Source of the DNA: Oscillospiraceae bacterium
Lineage (GTDB): Bacteria > Bacillota > Clostridia > Oscillospirales > Oscillospiraceae
Direction of reading: 5' to 3'
Assembly (NCBI GenBank): GCA_902783035.1
Contig: CACZPK010000141.1
Location: 1-38,663 of the forward strand
Length of the DNA: 38,663 nt
Position 1 is the stretch's first letter. Every line of letters starts with the position of its first letter. The notes under the pieces are model-generated. The model ran no database searches and was not told the origin of the DNA. It worked only from the letters and a program-made list of their open reading frames with translations. This document shows, one piece after another, positions 23,917-31,717 of this stretch. The position numbers were made by a program, and so were the translations under genes.

Positions 23917-24774
23917 ATGAACAAATCGCCCATTATTGCTTTCCTCTACGATTTTGACAAAACCCTCTGCACCACCGACATGCAGGATTATGCGTTCATC
24001 CCCAGCTTGGGCTACACACCGACGGAGTTCTGGCGCATTGCCAACACCTTCGGTTGGAGCAACCACATGGACGGACTGCTGGCCTACATGTATACGATGA
24101 TTGATGAGTGCCGCAAAAAGGGAATTCGTCTGGAACGGGACTATCTGGTAAACTGCGGGCACGCCATCGAGCTGTTCCCCGGCGTAAAGGAGTGGTTCGG
24201 CCGGATCAACGCGTTCGGCGCAGAGCTTGGCGTCACGGTAGAGCACTACGTCCTCTCCTCCGGGCTCAAGGAGATCATAGAGGGTAGCGGCGTTGCGCAT
24301 GAATTCAAGGAAATCTATGCCTGTGAGTTCCTGTACGGCACGGACGGCATCGCCATGTGGCCGAAGCTGGACGTCAACTTCACCAATAAAACGCAGTTCG
24401 TCTATCGCATCAACAAGGGCATTCTCGATGTGGCGAACGACCGCGATCTCAACGCCTCCATGCCGGATGACAGCAAGCGAATCCCCTTTACAAACATGAT
24501 CTATGTCGGCGACGGGCTTTCGGACGTTCCGTGCATGAAAATGATGCGCGCCTACGGCGGGCAGGCGGTTGCTGTGTATCAGGACAGCAACCGCGCAGGC
24601 GTTGAGGGTCTGCTCAAGGACGGGCGCGTGGACTTCATCTTCCCCGCAGATTACCGCGAGGGCTCGATGCTGGATACGACCATGAAAAACATCCTGCGCA
24701 AAATGGCGATTGCGGACGTACTCAACGAAGAAAACGCCGCACAGCTCAGAAAAATCAAAGAAAAGCGGCCGTAA
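23917..24774 (+). CDS. HAD-superfamily phosphatase (phosphoserine-phosphatase-like)
   Basis: A 285-residue haloacid-dehalogenase-type hydrolase. Motif I is DFDKT near residue 13 (nucleophile Asp and acid Asp), motif II is VLSSG near residue 111, and motif IV is VGDGLSDVPCM. The cap region between motifs I and II is helical, as in phosphoserine-phosphatase-like members. The substrate is not evident. The ATG has GAGG seven bases upstream. It begins only 19 bases after the divIVA terminator, leaving no room for a normal promoter, so it must rely on readthrough or on a promoter inside divIVA. Its stop codon lies in the loop of the next terminator, shared with convergent lepA. Confidence 0.88.
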   Translation: MNKSPIIAFLYDFDKTLCTTDMQDYAFIPSLGYTPTEFWRIANTFGWSNHMDGLLAYMYTMIDECRKKGIRLERDYLVNCGHAIELFPGVKEWFGRINAFGAELGVTVEHYVLSSGLKEIIEGSGVAHEFKEIYACEFLYGTDGIAMWPKLDVNFTNKTQFVYRINKGILDVANDRDLNASMPDDSKRIPFTNMIYVGDGLSDVPCMKMMRAYGGQAVAVYQDSNRAGVEGLLKDGRVDFIFPADYREGSMLDTTMKNILRKMAIADVLNEENAAQLRKIKEKRP

Positions 24775-24789
24775 GGCCGCTTTTCTCTT
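24759..24789. terminator. Bidirectional terminator between HAD gene and lepA
   Basis: AGAAAAGCGGCC and GGCCGCTTTTCT form a perfect 12-bp stem with loop GTAA that contains the HAD stop codon. T-rich sequence on the plus side and the AGAAAA arm make it usable for both convergent genes. Confidence 0.9.
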
Positions 24790-24792
24790 TCT

Positions 24793-26595
24793 TCATTCGT
24801 CCAATTTGAGAACTGCCAAAAATGCCTCCGTCGGCACCTGCACCGTGCCGAGACTGCGCATCTTCTTTTTGCCCTCTTTCTGCTTTTCCAGCAGCTTCTT
24901 CTTGCGCGTGATATCGCCGCCATAGCACTTGGCCAACACGTCCTTGCGCATCGCCTTCACCGTTTCGCGCGCAATGACGCGTCCGCCAATGGCGGCCTGC
25001 ACCGGCACCTCAAAAAGCTGGCGCGGGATGTTCTCCTTGAGCTTTTCGCACAGTTTTCGCGCCCGCGGATACGCCTTGTCCTTGTGCGCGATGAAGCTCA
25101 GCGCATCCACCTGATCGCCGTTGAGAAGCAGGTCGACCTTAACCAGCTCGCTCGGACGGTAACCGGAAAGCTCGTAGTCGAGCGAGGCATAGCCCTTGGT
25201 GTTCGCCTTGAGCGTGTCGAAAAAGTCGTAGATGATCTCGTTGAGCGGCATCTCGTAGTGCATCTCTACGAGGAAGGTATCGAGGTACTGCATGTCCTTG
25301 AACTCGCCGCGGCGGTCCTGACACATCGGCATGATGTTGCCGACATAGTCCGGCGGCGTAACGATGGTGACCTTGACAAACGGCTCTTCGGCGTGTTCGA
25401 TGACGCCGGGGTCGGGGTAATTGTGCGGGTTGTCTACCTTGACCATCGTGCCGTCGGTCTTGTAGACCTCGTAGATGACGCTCGGCAGCGTGGTGACGAG
25501 GTCGAGGTCAAATTCGCGTTCCAGACGCTCCTGAATGACCTCCATGTGCAGCATTCCCAAAAAGCCGCAGCGGAAGCCGAAACCCAGCGCAACGGAAGAT
25601 TCCGGTTCAAAGGTCAGAGACGCATCGTTGAGCTGGAGCTTTTCCAGCGCGTCGCGCAAGTCGGGGTACTTGCTGCCGTCCTCGGTATAGATACCGCAAT
25701 AGACCATTGAGCGCACCTTGCGGTAGCCGGGCAGCGGTTCGGCGGCAGGCTCGTCCGCGCCGGTGACCGTGTCGCCGATTTGCGTATCATGAACGTCCTT
25801 GATGCTGGCAATGAACCAGCCCACCTGCCCCGCCTTCAGCTCCGGCGTACTTTCCAGACCCAGCGGACGCATCAAGCCGCAGTCCACGACCTGAAATTCC
25901 GAGCCGGTCGCCATCATTTTGACGCGCATTCCCGGCTTGAGCGTGCCTTCCATCAGGCGCATATAGACGATGACGCCCTTATACGCATCATAGTAGCTGT
26001 CAAAGATCAGTGCTCGCAGCGGGGCGTTCGCATCGCCCTTGGGTGCAGGCAGGTTGTGAACGATGTCCTCCAGCACGGCGTCAATGTTCGTGCCGAGCTT
26101 TGCGCTGATCTCCGGCGCATCCTCGGCGGGAATCGCAAGGATGTTTTCAATCTCTTCCTTGACGCGCTTGGGGTCGGCGGCAGGCAGGTCGATCTTGTTG
26201 ACGACGGGCCGGATCTCCAGATCGTGCTCCATCGCCAGATATGTGTTTGCCAATGTCTGCGCCTCGATCCCCTGTGAGGCGTCTACGATCAGGACCGCGC
26301 CCTCACACGCTGCCAGCGAGCGTGAAACCTCATAGTTAAAGTCGACATGGCCCGGCGTGTCGATCAGGTTGAGCGTATAGGTCTCCCCGTCCTGCGCAGT
26401 ATAGTCGAACGTGACCGCGCGCGCCTTGATGGTGATGCCACGCTCACGTTCCAGATCCATGTTGTCAAGGATCTGATCCTCCATCTCGCGCGCACTGACC
26501 GCGTTGCATTTCTCCAGCAGGCGGTCCGCCAGCGTGGACTTGCCGTGGTCGATGTGCGCGATGATGCTGAAGTTGCGGATGTTTTCCTGTTTCAT
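24793..26595 (-). CDS. lepA: Elongation factor 4 (LepA), back-translocating GTPase
   Basis: A 600-residue translational GTPase with EF-G-like domains but the LepA-specific C-terminal domain in place of EF-G domain IV. G1 is AHIDHGKST (residues 13-21), G3 DTPGHVDF and G4 NKIDLP. LepA signatures include [22 protein letters not shown] and, near the end, [22 protein letters not shown] followed by [18 protein letters not shown]. It acts on stalled or mis-translocated ribosomes and in ribosome assembly. The start ATG lies three bases behind the XRE regulator stop, so the two are one transcript. Confidence 0.98.
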   Translation of the reverse strand: MKQENIRNFSIIAHIDHGKSTLADRLLEKCNAVSAREMEDQILDNMDLERERGITIKARAVTFDYTAQDGETYTLNLIDTPGHVDFNYEVSRSLAACEGAVLIVDASQGIEAQTLANTYLAMEHDLEIRPVVNKIDLPAADPKRVKEEIENILAIPAEDAPEISAKLGTNIDAVLEDIVHNLPAPKGDANAPLRALIFDSYYDAYKGVIVYMRLMEGTLKPGMRVKMMATGSEFQVVDCGLMRPLGLESTPELKAGQVGWFIASIKDVHDTQIGDTVTGADEPAAEPLPGYRKVRSMVYCGIYTEDGSKYPDLRDALEKLQLNDASLTFEPESSVALGFGFRCGFLGMLHMEVIQERLEREFDLDLVTTLPSVIYEVYKTDGTMVKVDNPHNYPDPGVIEHAEEPFVKVTIVTPPDYVGNIMPMCQDRRGEFKDMQYLDTFLVEMHYEMPLNEIIYDFFDTLKANTKGYASLDYELSGYRPSELVKVDLLLNGDQVDALSFIAHKDKAYPRARKLCEKLKENIPRQLFEVPVQAAIGGRVIARETVKAMRKDVLAKCYGGDITRKKKLLEKQKEGKKKMRSLGTVQVPTEAFLAVLKLDE

Positions 26596-26598
26596 CGG

Positions 26599-27276
26599 TT
26601 ATCTCCCAAGTAACTTGTTCGTCTCTTCCTCGGTGTTATGCAGCACCTGAGACAGGCTCTGCGTCAGGCCGGGATAGCCCTCCGAAAGCGCCGTGCTGTC
26701 CATGGCAGGCAACGCCGTGTTTTCTTCCTCCAGCGCGTCGAGCGCCTGCGCGAAACGCACGCGGGCAAGACGCATCTCCGCATCCACCGCATCCATGGAA
26801 AACGCCGTGCCGCCGAGGGCGAAAAATTTGTCCTTGCCGCCCGCTGCACGGTGCAGCATCCGATAAAGCTGATAAAGCGCGCCGCCGAGGTAATCGCCCG
26901 CGGCATTCACCGCTTCCCGCGACCCTGTACCGCCCAGCAGCTCAAAGAGCAGGCTGGTCGTATTGACGAGCAGCTTCTTTTGCAGCGTTGCGGCAATGCT
27001 GCCCTTCAGGCTGCCCTTTTCGTTGCTTGCATCATAAAGCTCGTCCGCGCCGATAACGGCGCCGTCACGATCCAGCGTACGTCCGAGCAGATAATCGGCG
27101 CTGACATGGTAATAATCGCACGCCTTGCGCACAAAGGCAAGCCCCGGCTCGCGCACGCCGTTTTCATAGTGTGAAAGCAGCGCCTGCGAAATGCCGAGAT
27201 CCTTGGCGACCTGACGCTGCGAAAGTTCCGACTCCTGCCGCAGCAGGGCGAGCGTTCTGGAAAAATCTTCGTTCAT
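26599..27276 (-). CDS. XRE-family transcriptional regulator upstream of lepA
   Basis: A 225-residue protein with an N-terminal XRE/Cro-type helix-turn-helix (residues ~8-65). LSQRQVAKDLGISQALLSHYENG contains the helix-turn-helix, and REPGLAFVRKACDYYHVSADYLLGR is the following helix pair. The remaining 150 residues are helical with no family I recognise. The promoter in front of the gene contains two short palindromes with the same half-site (ATACG/CGTAT), which suggests autoregulation and, through the shared message, control of lepA. The frame stops three bases before the lepA ATG. The Shine-Dalgarno site GGAGGAAGAG is a little far from the start (about 14 bases). Confidence 0.85.
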   Translation of the reverse strand: MNEDFSRTLALLRQESELSQRQVAKDLGISQALLSHYENGVREPGLAFVRKACDYYHVSADYLLGRTLDRDGAVIGADELYDASNEKGSLKGSIAATLQKKLLVNTTSLLFELLGGTGSREAVNAAGDYLGGALYQLYRMLHRAAGGKDKFFALGGTAFSMDAVDAEMRLARVRFAQALDALEEENTALPAMDSTALSEGYPGLTQSLSQVLHNTEEETNKLLGR

Positions 27277-27318
27277 GGCTTTTGATTCTCTTCCTCCGGT
27301 CTTTTCTTCGCAAACACA

Positions 27319-27333
27319 AATACGGTGCGTATT
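27319..27333 (-). promoter_or_regulatory. Predicted XRE operator O1 (over the transcription start)
   Basis: A perfect inverted repeat, AATACG-GTG-CGTATT, lies directly downstream of the -10 box, so a bound dimer would cover the start point. Its centre is 21 bp, two helical turns, from that of O2. Confidence 0.5.
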
Positions 27334-27362
27334 AGTATATCGTATTCTATACGGTTTGTAAA
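27334..27362 (-). promoter_or_regulatory. Sigma-A-type promoter for XRE-lepA
   Basis: On the minus strand, TTTACA, 17 bases, then TATACT. It is the only strongly AT-rich stretch before the gene and lies between the upstream terminator and the XRE start. Confidence 0.75.
27341..27353 (-). promoter_or_regulatory. Predicted XRE operator O2 (inside promoter spacer)
   Basis: CGTAT-TCT-ATACG, a perfect inverted repeat of the same half-site as O1 in the opposite arrangement, lies between the -35 and -10 boxes. Confidence 0.5.
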
Positions 27363-27370
27363 TCCTTTTT

Positions 27371-27407
27371 TTGCAAAAAGAAAGGGACGCTTTTTTGCGT
27401 CCCTTTT
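27371..27407 (-). terminator. Terminator after the small spoIIE-linked gene
   Basis: On the minus strand, AAAGGGACGC and GCGTCCCTTT form a 10-bp stem around six A residues, followed by CTTTTTG, three bases after the stop codon. It separates this gene from the XRE promoter. Confidence 0.88.
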
Positions 27408-27409
27408 CC

Positions 27410-27679
27410 TTACAGAAGCAGCGTCACCAACCACACAAGCCCGATCACAGCCGCACCCGCCGCGCACCAGAGCAGCGGCGCGGCGCGAAAGCATTTCCGC
27501 CCCTGCGGATGCATCCGCGCACAACTGCGCGCCACGCGGCACGCCTCGTCCACCAGCATCTGTGCGGTCACGCCGCGCTTGCTCAAAACGTCGTTGCGCA
27601 CGATAAAGATCGCCTGTTCAAACAGCTCCGTGTCCGGCGAATCGACGACAATCACCCGTCGGGAGGTTCCCTTAACCAC
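27410..27679 (-). CDS. Small tail-anchored protein of unknown function next to spoIIE
   Basis: An 89-residue protein. The N-terminal part (GTSRRVIVVDSPDTELFEQAIFIV, then RNDVLSKRGVTAQMLVDEACRVA) looks like a compact soluble domain. It is followed by a short Arg/Cys-rich stretch and a single C-terminal hydrophobic helix (about residues 68-88) that ends the protein, as in tail-anchored proteins. The start is GTG 27679, with AAGGAG nine bases upstream. I believe similar small proteins occur beside spoIIE in other Clostridia, but I know of no function and could not search for them. It is 71 bases behind spoIIE and ends at a strong terminator, so it probably belongs to the spoIIE transcript. A sporulation or envelope role is a guess from position. 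Confidence 0.7.
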   Translation of the reverse strand: MVKGTSRRVIVVDSPDTELFEQAIFIVRNDVLSKRGVTAQMLVDEACRVARSCARMHPQGRKCFRAAPLLWCAAGAAVIGLVWLVTLLL

Positions 27680-27750
27680 AGCGCATCACTCCTTGCCCCT
27701 CGTTGATAGGGACAGTATACCCGCGCGACAGGAAAACCATACCGGGCGGC

Positions 27751-29793
27751 TTATACCTCGCGTGCCGCCTGCGTTCCGTTCCCGGGCAGGTAGAGCGCCA
27801 GCACGCCTGCGTCGTCGCCGGTTCCCTTGTGGTCGTAACTGTCCGCGAGAATGGCGGAGACAAGCTGCTGCGGACTTTCGCCCTGCCATTGCGCCAGCAG
27901 GTTTTCCAGCCATTCATCGTCCGTGCCGTCGGCAACGCCGTCCGTCACCATGACGAAGAAGCTCCCGCTCTCCAGCCGGATATGGGTCATTTCCGGCGGT
28001 TCGGCGCCTCCGGCCAGACCCGCGGGCAGACAGGAGCAGTTCACGCGGCGCACCTGTCTGCCGCGCTTGATGTACGACGGCGCAGCGCCATATTTGTATA
28101 CCTCGCCCTCCCCGTTTTTGAGTGACAGGGTCAGCAGATCGACGGTGGTAAAGCCTTTGCTGCGCTCGGCGCGCAGATTCAGGGCTCCATTGAGTGTTTT
28201 GAGCGCGCTCTGCGCGTTGATCCCGGCGCGCAAAAAGCGTTCGATGAGCCGCACCGCCTGCCCGGACTCGCGCTGCGCAGCCTCGCCGCTGCCCATTCCG
28301 TCGGAGAGCAGAAGGCACAGCGAACCGTCCGGCGTCTCAAACGTGCTGGCGCTGTCACCGCTGAGGCGCTCGCCGCCCTTTGGGCGCAGGGTCACGCCCA
28401 CGCAATAGGGCAGCGACGCCGTGGCGGCAGCGGGCGCCGCTCCCCGCTCCGCCGTCTGTGACAGCAGCTCCGAGAGCTGTGCGTACTGTCCCGCCGCCTG
28501 CGTCTGTGCGGCGTCCAGCCGCGCACGATACTGCCGCCGCAGCAAAAAGGCATGTACTTCAGCGTTGACCGCGCCGAGAAAGCTGGCAAAACGAATACAG
28601 CGTTCGGCAAAATAAGCCGGGAACTCTTCGCCGCTCCCCACTCCGTTTTGCAGCAGTTCCGCAGTCGCGTCGTTGAGGGCGTTATAGGTCCGCCCGTATT
28701 CCCGCTCCCAGCACAGCTCCCGCAGCGAGCAGTCTCTGCAAACCGCCTCTGCGGCGCGGTCAAAGATGATGGCGGGGTTTTCTTCCGGCGGCGGCTCGGT
28801 GCGGGAAACGCTTTCGTACAGCTCCCACAGCGCCGCCGCGGATTGCCGCAGCCGCTCCCGCAGGCTGTCCTCCTGCGCGCCGTCGATGGGAACGGTGGAC
28901 GTCTCTCCGCGCGGACTGCGTAAAACCCGCGCAGGCAGCAGCAGGAACGCCAGCGTACCCGCCAACGCCTCATAGAGCAGTGCGATCCCCGCTTCCGCAC
29001 CGAGCGGAAGGGTAAAGACCACCGCGCTGAGCGCAAAAACCACAGCGGCGCGCACACGACTGCCATGGTGCAGCAGATTCACCAGCAGCGCGCCGAAACA
29101 ATAGCTCGCGGCGTGCAAGAAGCTCTGCCCCGGCGTGGCAAGGTCCATCGCAAGACCCACGCACAGCGCTGCGGCAAGTGCAAAGGCCCGCTCGCGGTCA
29201 AAGGCAAAGAGAATCACCGCCAGCACCGCTGCAATGCGCCCGGGCGCGAAACCGCTTTGAAACTGTGCGGCGGATAATGCCGTCAATACGCCCAGCAGCA
29301 GGATCAGACACGCGGTCGGCTGGGTGCGTCGTGCGTCCGGTGCGGAAAAAACAAGTTGTCCGCAATGGGCAAACAACGCTGCGAGCAACAGTGCCGCAAG
29401 GCAATATGCCGCCTCCTCCGCACTGCCCGCGCGCACGACATAGATCACCTCCACAGCGAGCGTCAACACGCCGGTAAGCACAGGCCGGAACCATGGCCTG
29501 CCGTATACCCGCAGCTCGCAAAAGGCATTGTTTGCCGTAAACAGCAGCAGGCTGCACGCCATTGTGCGCAACGCATGCGGAAAGTCCAACAGCTGCAACG
29601 CGCCCAGGCCCGCACCCACAAGGGCAAACAGTCCTTCCCAGCCCGGTCCCGCCGCCGCAACGATGCCGACGGCGCAGGGCGCATAGCCCCCATAAATCCT
29701 CGCTCCCGCCAAAAGCGCCGCCAACAGCGCGCGCGACATATAGGTAAGCCCCCGCCCCACTGTTTCCCGACGGAGCGCCAAAACTTGTTTCAC
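27751..29793 (-). CDS. spoIIE: Stage II sporulation protein E (PP2C-type serine phosphatase)
   Basis: A 680-residue membrane phosphatase, shorter than the 827 residues of the Bacillus subtilis protein. Residues ~1-275 contain about ten hydrophobic segments. A cysteine-containing linker (CRDCSLRELCW) follows, and the PP2C/SpoIIE domain fills the last ~230 residues. Metal-binding acidic motifs are all present: LSGDSAS, LLSDGMGSGEAA, TTVDLLTL, VTDGVADG and GTGDDAG. In sporulation it dephosphorylates SpoIIAA, releasing sigma-F in the forespore, and helps place the polar septum. The start is GTG 29793, with GGGAGGTGG eight bases upstream. Its presence points to an endospore-forming lineage. Confidence 0.94.
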   Translation of the reverse strand: MKQVLALRRETVGRGLTYMSRALLAALLAGARIYGGYAPCAVGIVAAAGPGWEGLFALVGAGLGALQLLDFPHALRTMACSLLLFTANNAFCELRVYGRPWFRPVLTGVLTLAVEVIYVVRAGSAEEAAYCLAALLLAALFAHCGQLVFSAPDARRTQPTACLILLLGVLTALSAAQFQSGFAPGRIAAVLAVILFAFDRERAFALAAALCVGLAMDLATPGQSFLHAASYCFGALLVNLLHHGSRVRAAVVFALSAVVFTLPLGAEAGIALLYEALAGTLAFLLLPARVLRSPRGETSTVPIDGAQEDSLRERLRQSAAALWELYESVSRTEPPPEENPAIIFDRAAEAVCRDCSLRELCWEREYGRTYNALNDATAELLQNGVGSGEEFPAYFAERCIRFASFLGAVNAEVHAFLLRRQYRARLDAAQTQAAGQYAQLSELLSQTAERGAAPAAATASLPYCVGVTLRPKGGERLSGDSASTFETPDGSLCLLLSDGMGSGEAAQRESGQAVRLIERFLRAGINAQSALKTLNGALNLRAERSKGFTTVDLLTLSLKNGEGEVYKYGAAPSYIKRGRQVRRVNCSCLPAGLAGGAEPPEMTHIRLESGSFFVMVTDGVADGTDDEWLENLLAQWQGESPQQLVSAILADSYDHKGTGDDAGVLALYLPGNGTQAAREV

Positions 29794-29818
29794 GGCTTGT
29801 CCACCTCCCGTTTTCCCT

Positions 29819-29846
29819 ATTGTAACGGGAATCGGCGGATGATTCC
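29819..29846 (-). promoter_or_regulatory. Possible spoIIE promoter region with inverted repeat
   Basis: On the minus strand a -10-like TACAAT (29819-29824) lies 26 bases before the start codon, but no good -35 box is found at 17-18 bases. Instead a GGAATC/GATTCC inverted repeat (29828-29833 and 29841-29846) covers the spacer and -35 area. A weak -35 would fit an activator-dependent promoter. I could not identify a convincing Spo0A box. Confidence 0.35.
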
Positions 29847-29883
29847 GTCGGGAAATGGGACAAGCCGCGGGATGGTGCAGATA

Positions 29884-29912
29884 AAAAAAGAACGGTATGC
29901 CCGTTCTTTTTT
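29884..29912 (-). terminator. Terminator of the rimP-ribF operon
   Basis: On the minus strand, AAAAAAGAACGG and CCGTTCTTTTTT pair for 12 bp around a five-base loop, with T-run continuing. It begins seven bases after the ribF stop. Confidence 0.9.
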
Positions 29913-29918
29913 CGTTCG

Positions 29919-30803
29919 TTATTCCCTGGCTCGTGCGATATCCTCTTCGATCTGCCGGTGCAGCGCCGCCATGGATTCAAATTTTTTCTCTCCGCGCAGA
30001 TAACGCAAAAACTCGATCCGGATCTCCGTATCGTACAGATCACCGTCGAAATCCACCAGGTAGGTTTCGATGGTCACGCGGTTGTCGTCCACAATGGTTG
30101 GCCGGATTCCGACGTTCGTCACGCCCGCGTAGGCTCTTCCGTCCGGCAACACGACGCGTACGGCATAAACGCCGAAACGCGGCAGCACGCGCCACGGCTC
30201 CGGTATGAGATTGACCGTCGGGAACAGTTCCTCCGTACCGATGTGCTTGCCGTGCCTGACCACACCCGTCACGGCGCAGGGATGCCCGAGAAAAGCAGCA
30301 GCAGCCGGCATGTCGCCCGCCTCCACCAGCTCCCGCACGTGTGTGGAGCTGACCGTCACACCGTCCAGCTCCACTTTTGGGATCACGTCGCAGCCGACGC
30401 CGTGTGCCGCGCACCAGTCGCGCAAACGCTCCGGCGTGCCCTCGTTGCGGTAACCGAAGCGGTAATCATGCCCCGCGACGAGGTGAACCGCGTGATAACG
30501 GTCCACCAGCTGCCCGGCAAGGAATGCATCCCACGGCATGGTCATCATGGCGTGGTCAAAGGGGGCGACAAAGGTCGTATCTATGCCATACAGCGTGCGA
30601 ATGAGCGCACGCCGCTCCTCCACGGAGGTCAACAGCGGCACACCGATGCCCGTGACGAATTCTTTCGGCGCGCGGTCAAAGGTAAATGCCGCCGGCGCGG
30701 CGGAAAGCTCCTTCGCGCGCTCCGCTGTCCGGCGCAGCAAGGCACCGTGCCCGATGTGGACTCCATCAAAGAAGCCCAGGGCAATGACTGTTTTCTCTGC
30801 CAT
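29919..30803 (-). CDS. ribF: Bifunctional riboflavin kinase / FAD synthetase
   Basis: A 294-residue enzyme that converts riboflavin to FMN and FMN to FAD. The N-terminal nucleotidyltransferase domain has GFFDGVHIGH at its start and GHDYRFG and SSTHVREL later. In these motifs the usual FDPHP reads FDRAP and the usual SSTRIR reads SSTHVR. The C-terminal flavokinase domain contains FPTVNL and ETYLVDFDGDLYD, ending in the usual QIEEDI helix. ATG 30803 is taken as start because family members begin a few residues before the GFFDG motif; an ATG at 30827 and a long open frame further upstream are less likely. It is the last gene of the rimP operon, 44 bases behind truB. Confidence 0.93.
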   Translation of the reverse strand: MAEKTVIALGFFDGVHIGHGALLRRTAERAKELSAAPAAFTFDRAPKEFVTGIGVPLLTSVEERRALIRTLYGIDTTFVAPFDHAMMTMPWDAFLAGQLVDRYHAVHLVAGHDYRFGYRNEGTPERLRDWCAAHGVGCDVIPKVELDGVTVSSTHVRELVEAGDMPAAAAFLGHPCAVTGVVRHGKHIGTEELFPTVNLIPEPWRVLPRFGVYAVRVVLPDGRAYAGVTNVGIRPTIVDDNRVTIETYLVDFDGDLYDTEIRIEFLRYLRGEKKFESMAALHRQIEEDIARARE

Positions 30804-30847
30804 AGTTTCCCCCAATGCCTCCGTCATTCCATTGAAAACGGGGCAAA

Positions 30848-31717
30848 TCAGTTTGTAAAGAAATTGCGCAGGGATGTCAGCACCCCATCCGCGCAGTGCG
30901 AGAGCGCAAGAAACGTGCCGTCCTGTCCGTAGACGCGATACATCCCGTCCGCGAGGCCGGGTACACGCAGCGGATTGCCGCAGCGGCAGTGCCGCTCCGC
31001 CCCGGCCTGTTCGATGCGGTACGCCGGATACGCCCGAAACAGGCTGTCCAGCGGGCAAAGCACCGCCTCGCCGCGCGTCTGGATCTCCTCCAGCGAAACC
31101 GCCTCTTCCAGTGTAAAGCCCGCCGCCATTGTGCGCGTCAGCGCGCTCATTGCACCGCCACAGCCCAGCGCCGCGCCAATGTCATGGCACAGCGTGCGGA
31201 CATAGGTGCCCTTGGAACAGACGACCCGCAGCAGCCAGTCGCCTGTTGCCGCGTCGCGTCCGAGCAATTCCAGTGCAAAGATCGTCACCGGGCGCGGCTT
31301 GCGCTCCACCGTAACGCCCTTGCGCGCAAGATCCACCAGCTTCTGTCCGTTGACCTTGAGCGCGGAATACATCGGCGGCACCTGCATGATCTCGCCCGTA
31401 AACCGCGCAAGCACCGCGCGCAGCGCCGGCTCCTCCACGTTTGCCTCTGCCTCGGAAAGCACCGTGCCCGTCGTATCCTGTGTATCGGTGGTGAGACCGA
31501 GGCGCAGAGCGGCACGGTACTCCTTGGTACCGTTTTCCGCAAAGGACACCGCCTTTGTCGCCTGTCCGACAAACACAGGCAGCACCCCTGTCGCCATTGG
31601 GTCCAGTGTTCCCGCGTGGCCGACGCGTCTTTCACGGAACACACCGCGCAGCTTGGCGCATACGTCCATGCTCGTCCAGCCCTGCGGCTTATTGACGATC
31701 ACGATCCCGTCAGGCAT
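30848..31717 (-). CDS. truB: tRNA pseudouridine(55) synthase TruB
   Basis: A 289-residue enzyme that makes pseudouridine 55 in the T-loop of tRNA. The N-terminus reads DGIVIVNKPQGWTS, and the catalytic block is GHAGTLDPMATGVL with Asp39. KEYRAALRLG, the central LARFTGEIMQVPPMYSALKVNG, and GTYVRTLCHDIG are the other family blocks. The start is ATG 31717, chosen because GGAGG lies nine bases upstream and the family N-terminus matches. The start codon overlaps the nrnA stop by eight bases (ATGCCTGA), which implies coupled translation. Confidence 0.96.
   Translation of the reverse strand: MPDGIVIVNKPQGWTSMDVCAKLRGVFRERRVGHAGTLDPMATGVLPVFVGQATKAVSFAENGTKEYRAALRLGLTTDTQDTTGTVLSEAEANVEEPALRAVLARFTGEIMQVPPMYSALKVNGQKLVDLARKGVTVERKPRPVTIFALELLGRDAATGDWLLRVVCSKGTYVRTLCHDIGAALGCGGAMSALTRTMAAGFTLEEAVSLEEIQTRGEAVLCPLDSLFRAYPAYRIEQAGAERHCRCGNPLRVPGLADGMYRVYGQDGTFLALSHCADGVLTSLRNFFTN

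Noticed and set aside
27714-27719. TATACT on the minus strand before the small gene behind spoIIE
   Set aside because: No acceptable -35 box at 16-18 bases, so I do not call an independent promoter.
30804-31058. N-terminal extension of ribF through truB
   Set aside because: It is the out-of-frame reading of the truB 3' end; RibF proteins start just before the GFFDG motif.
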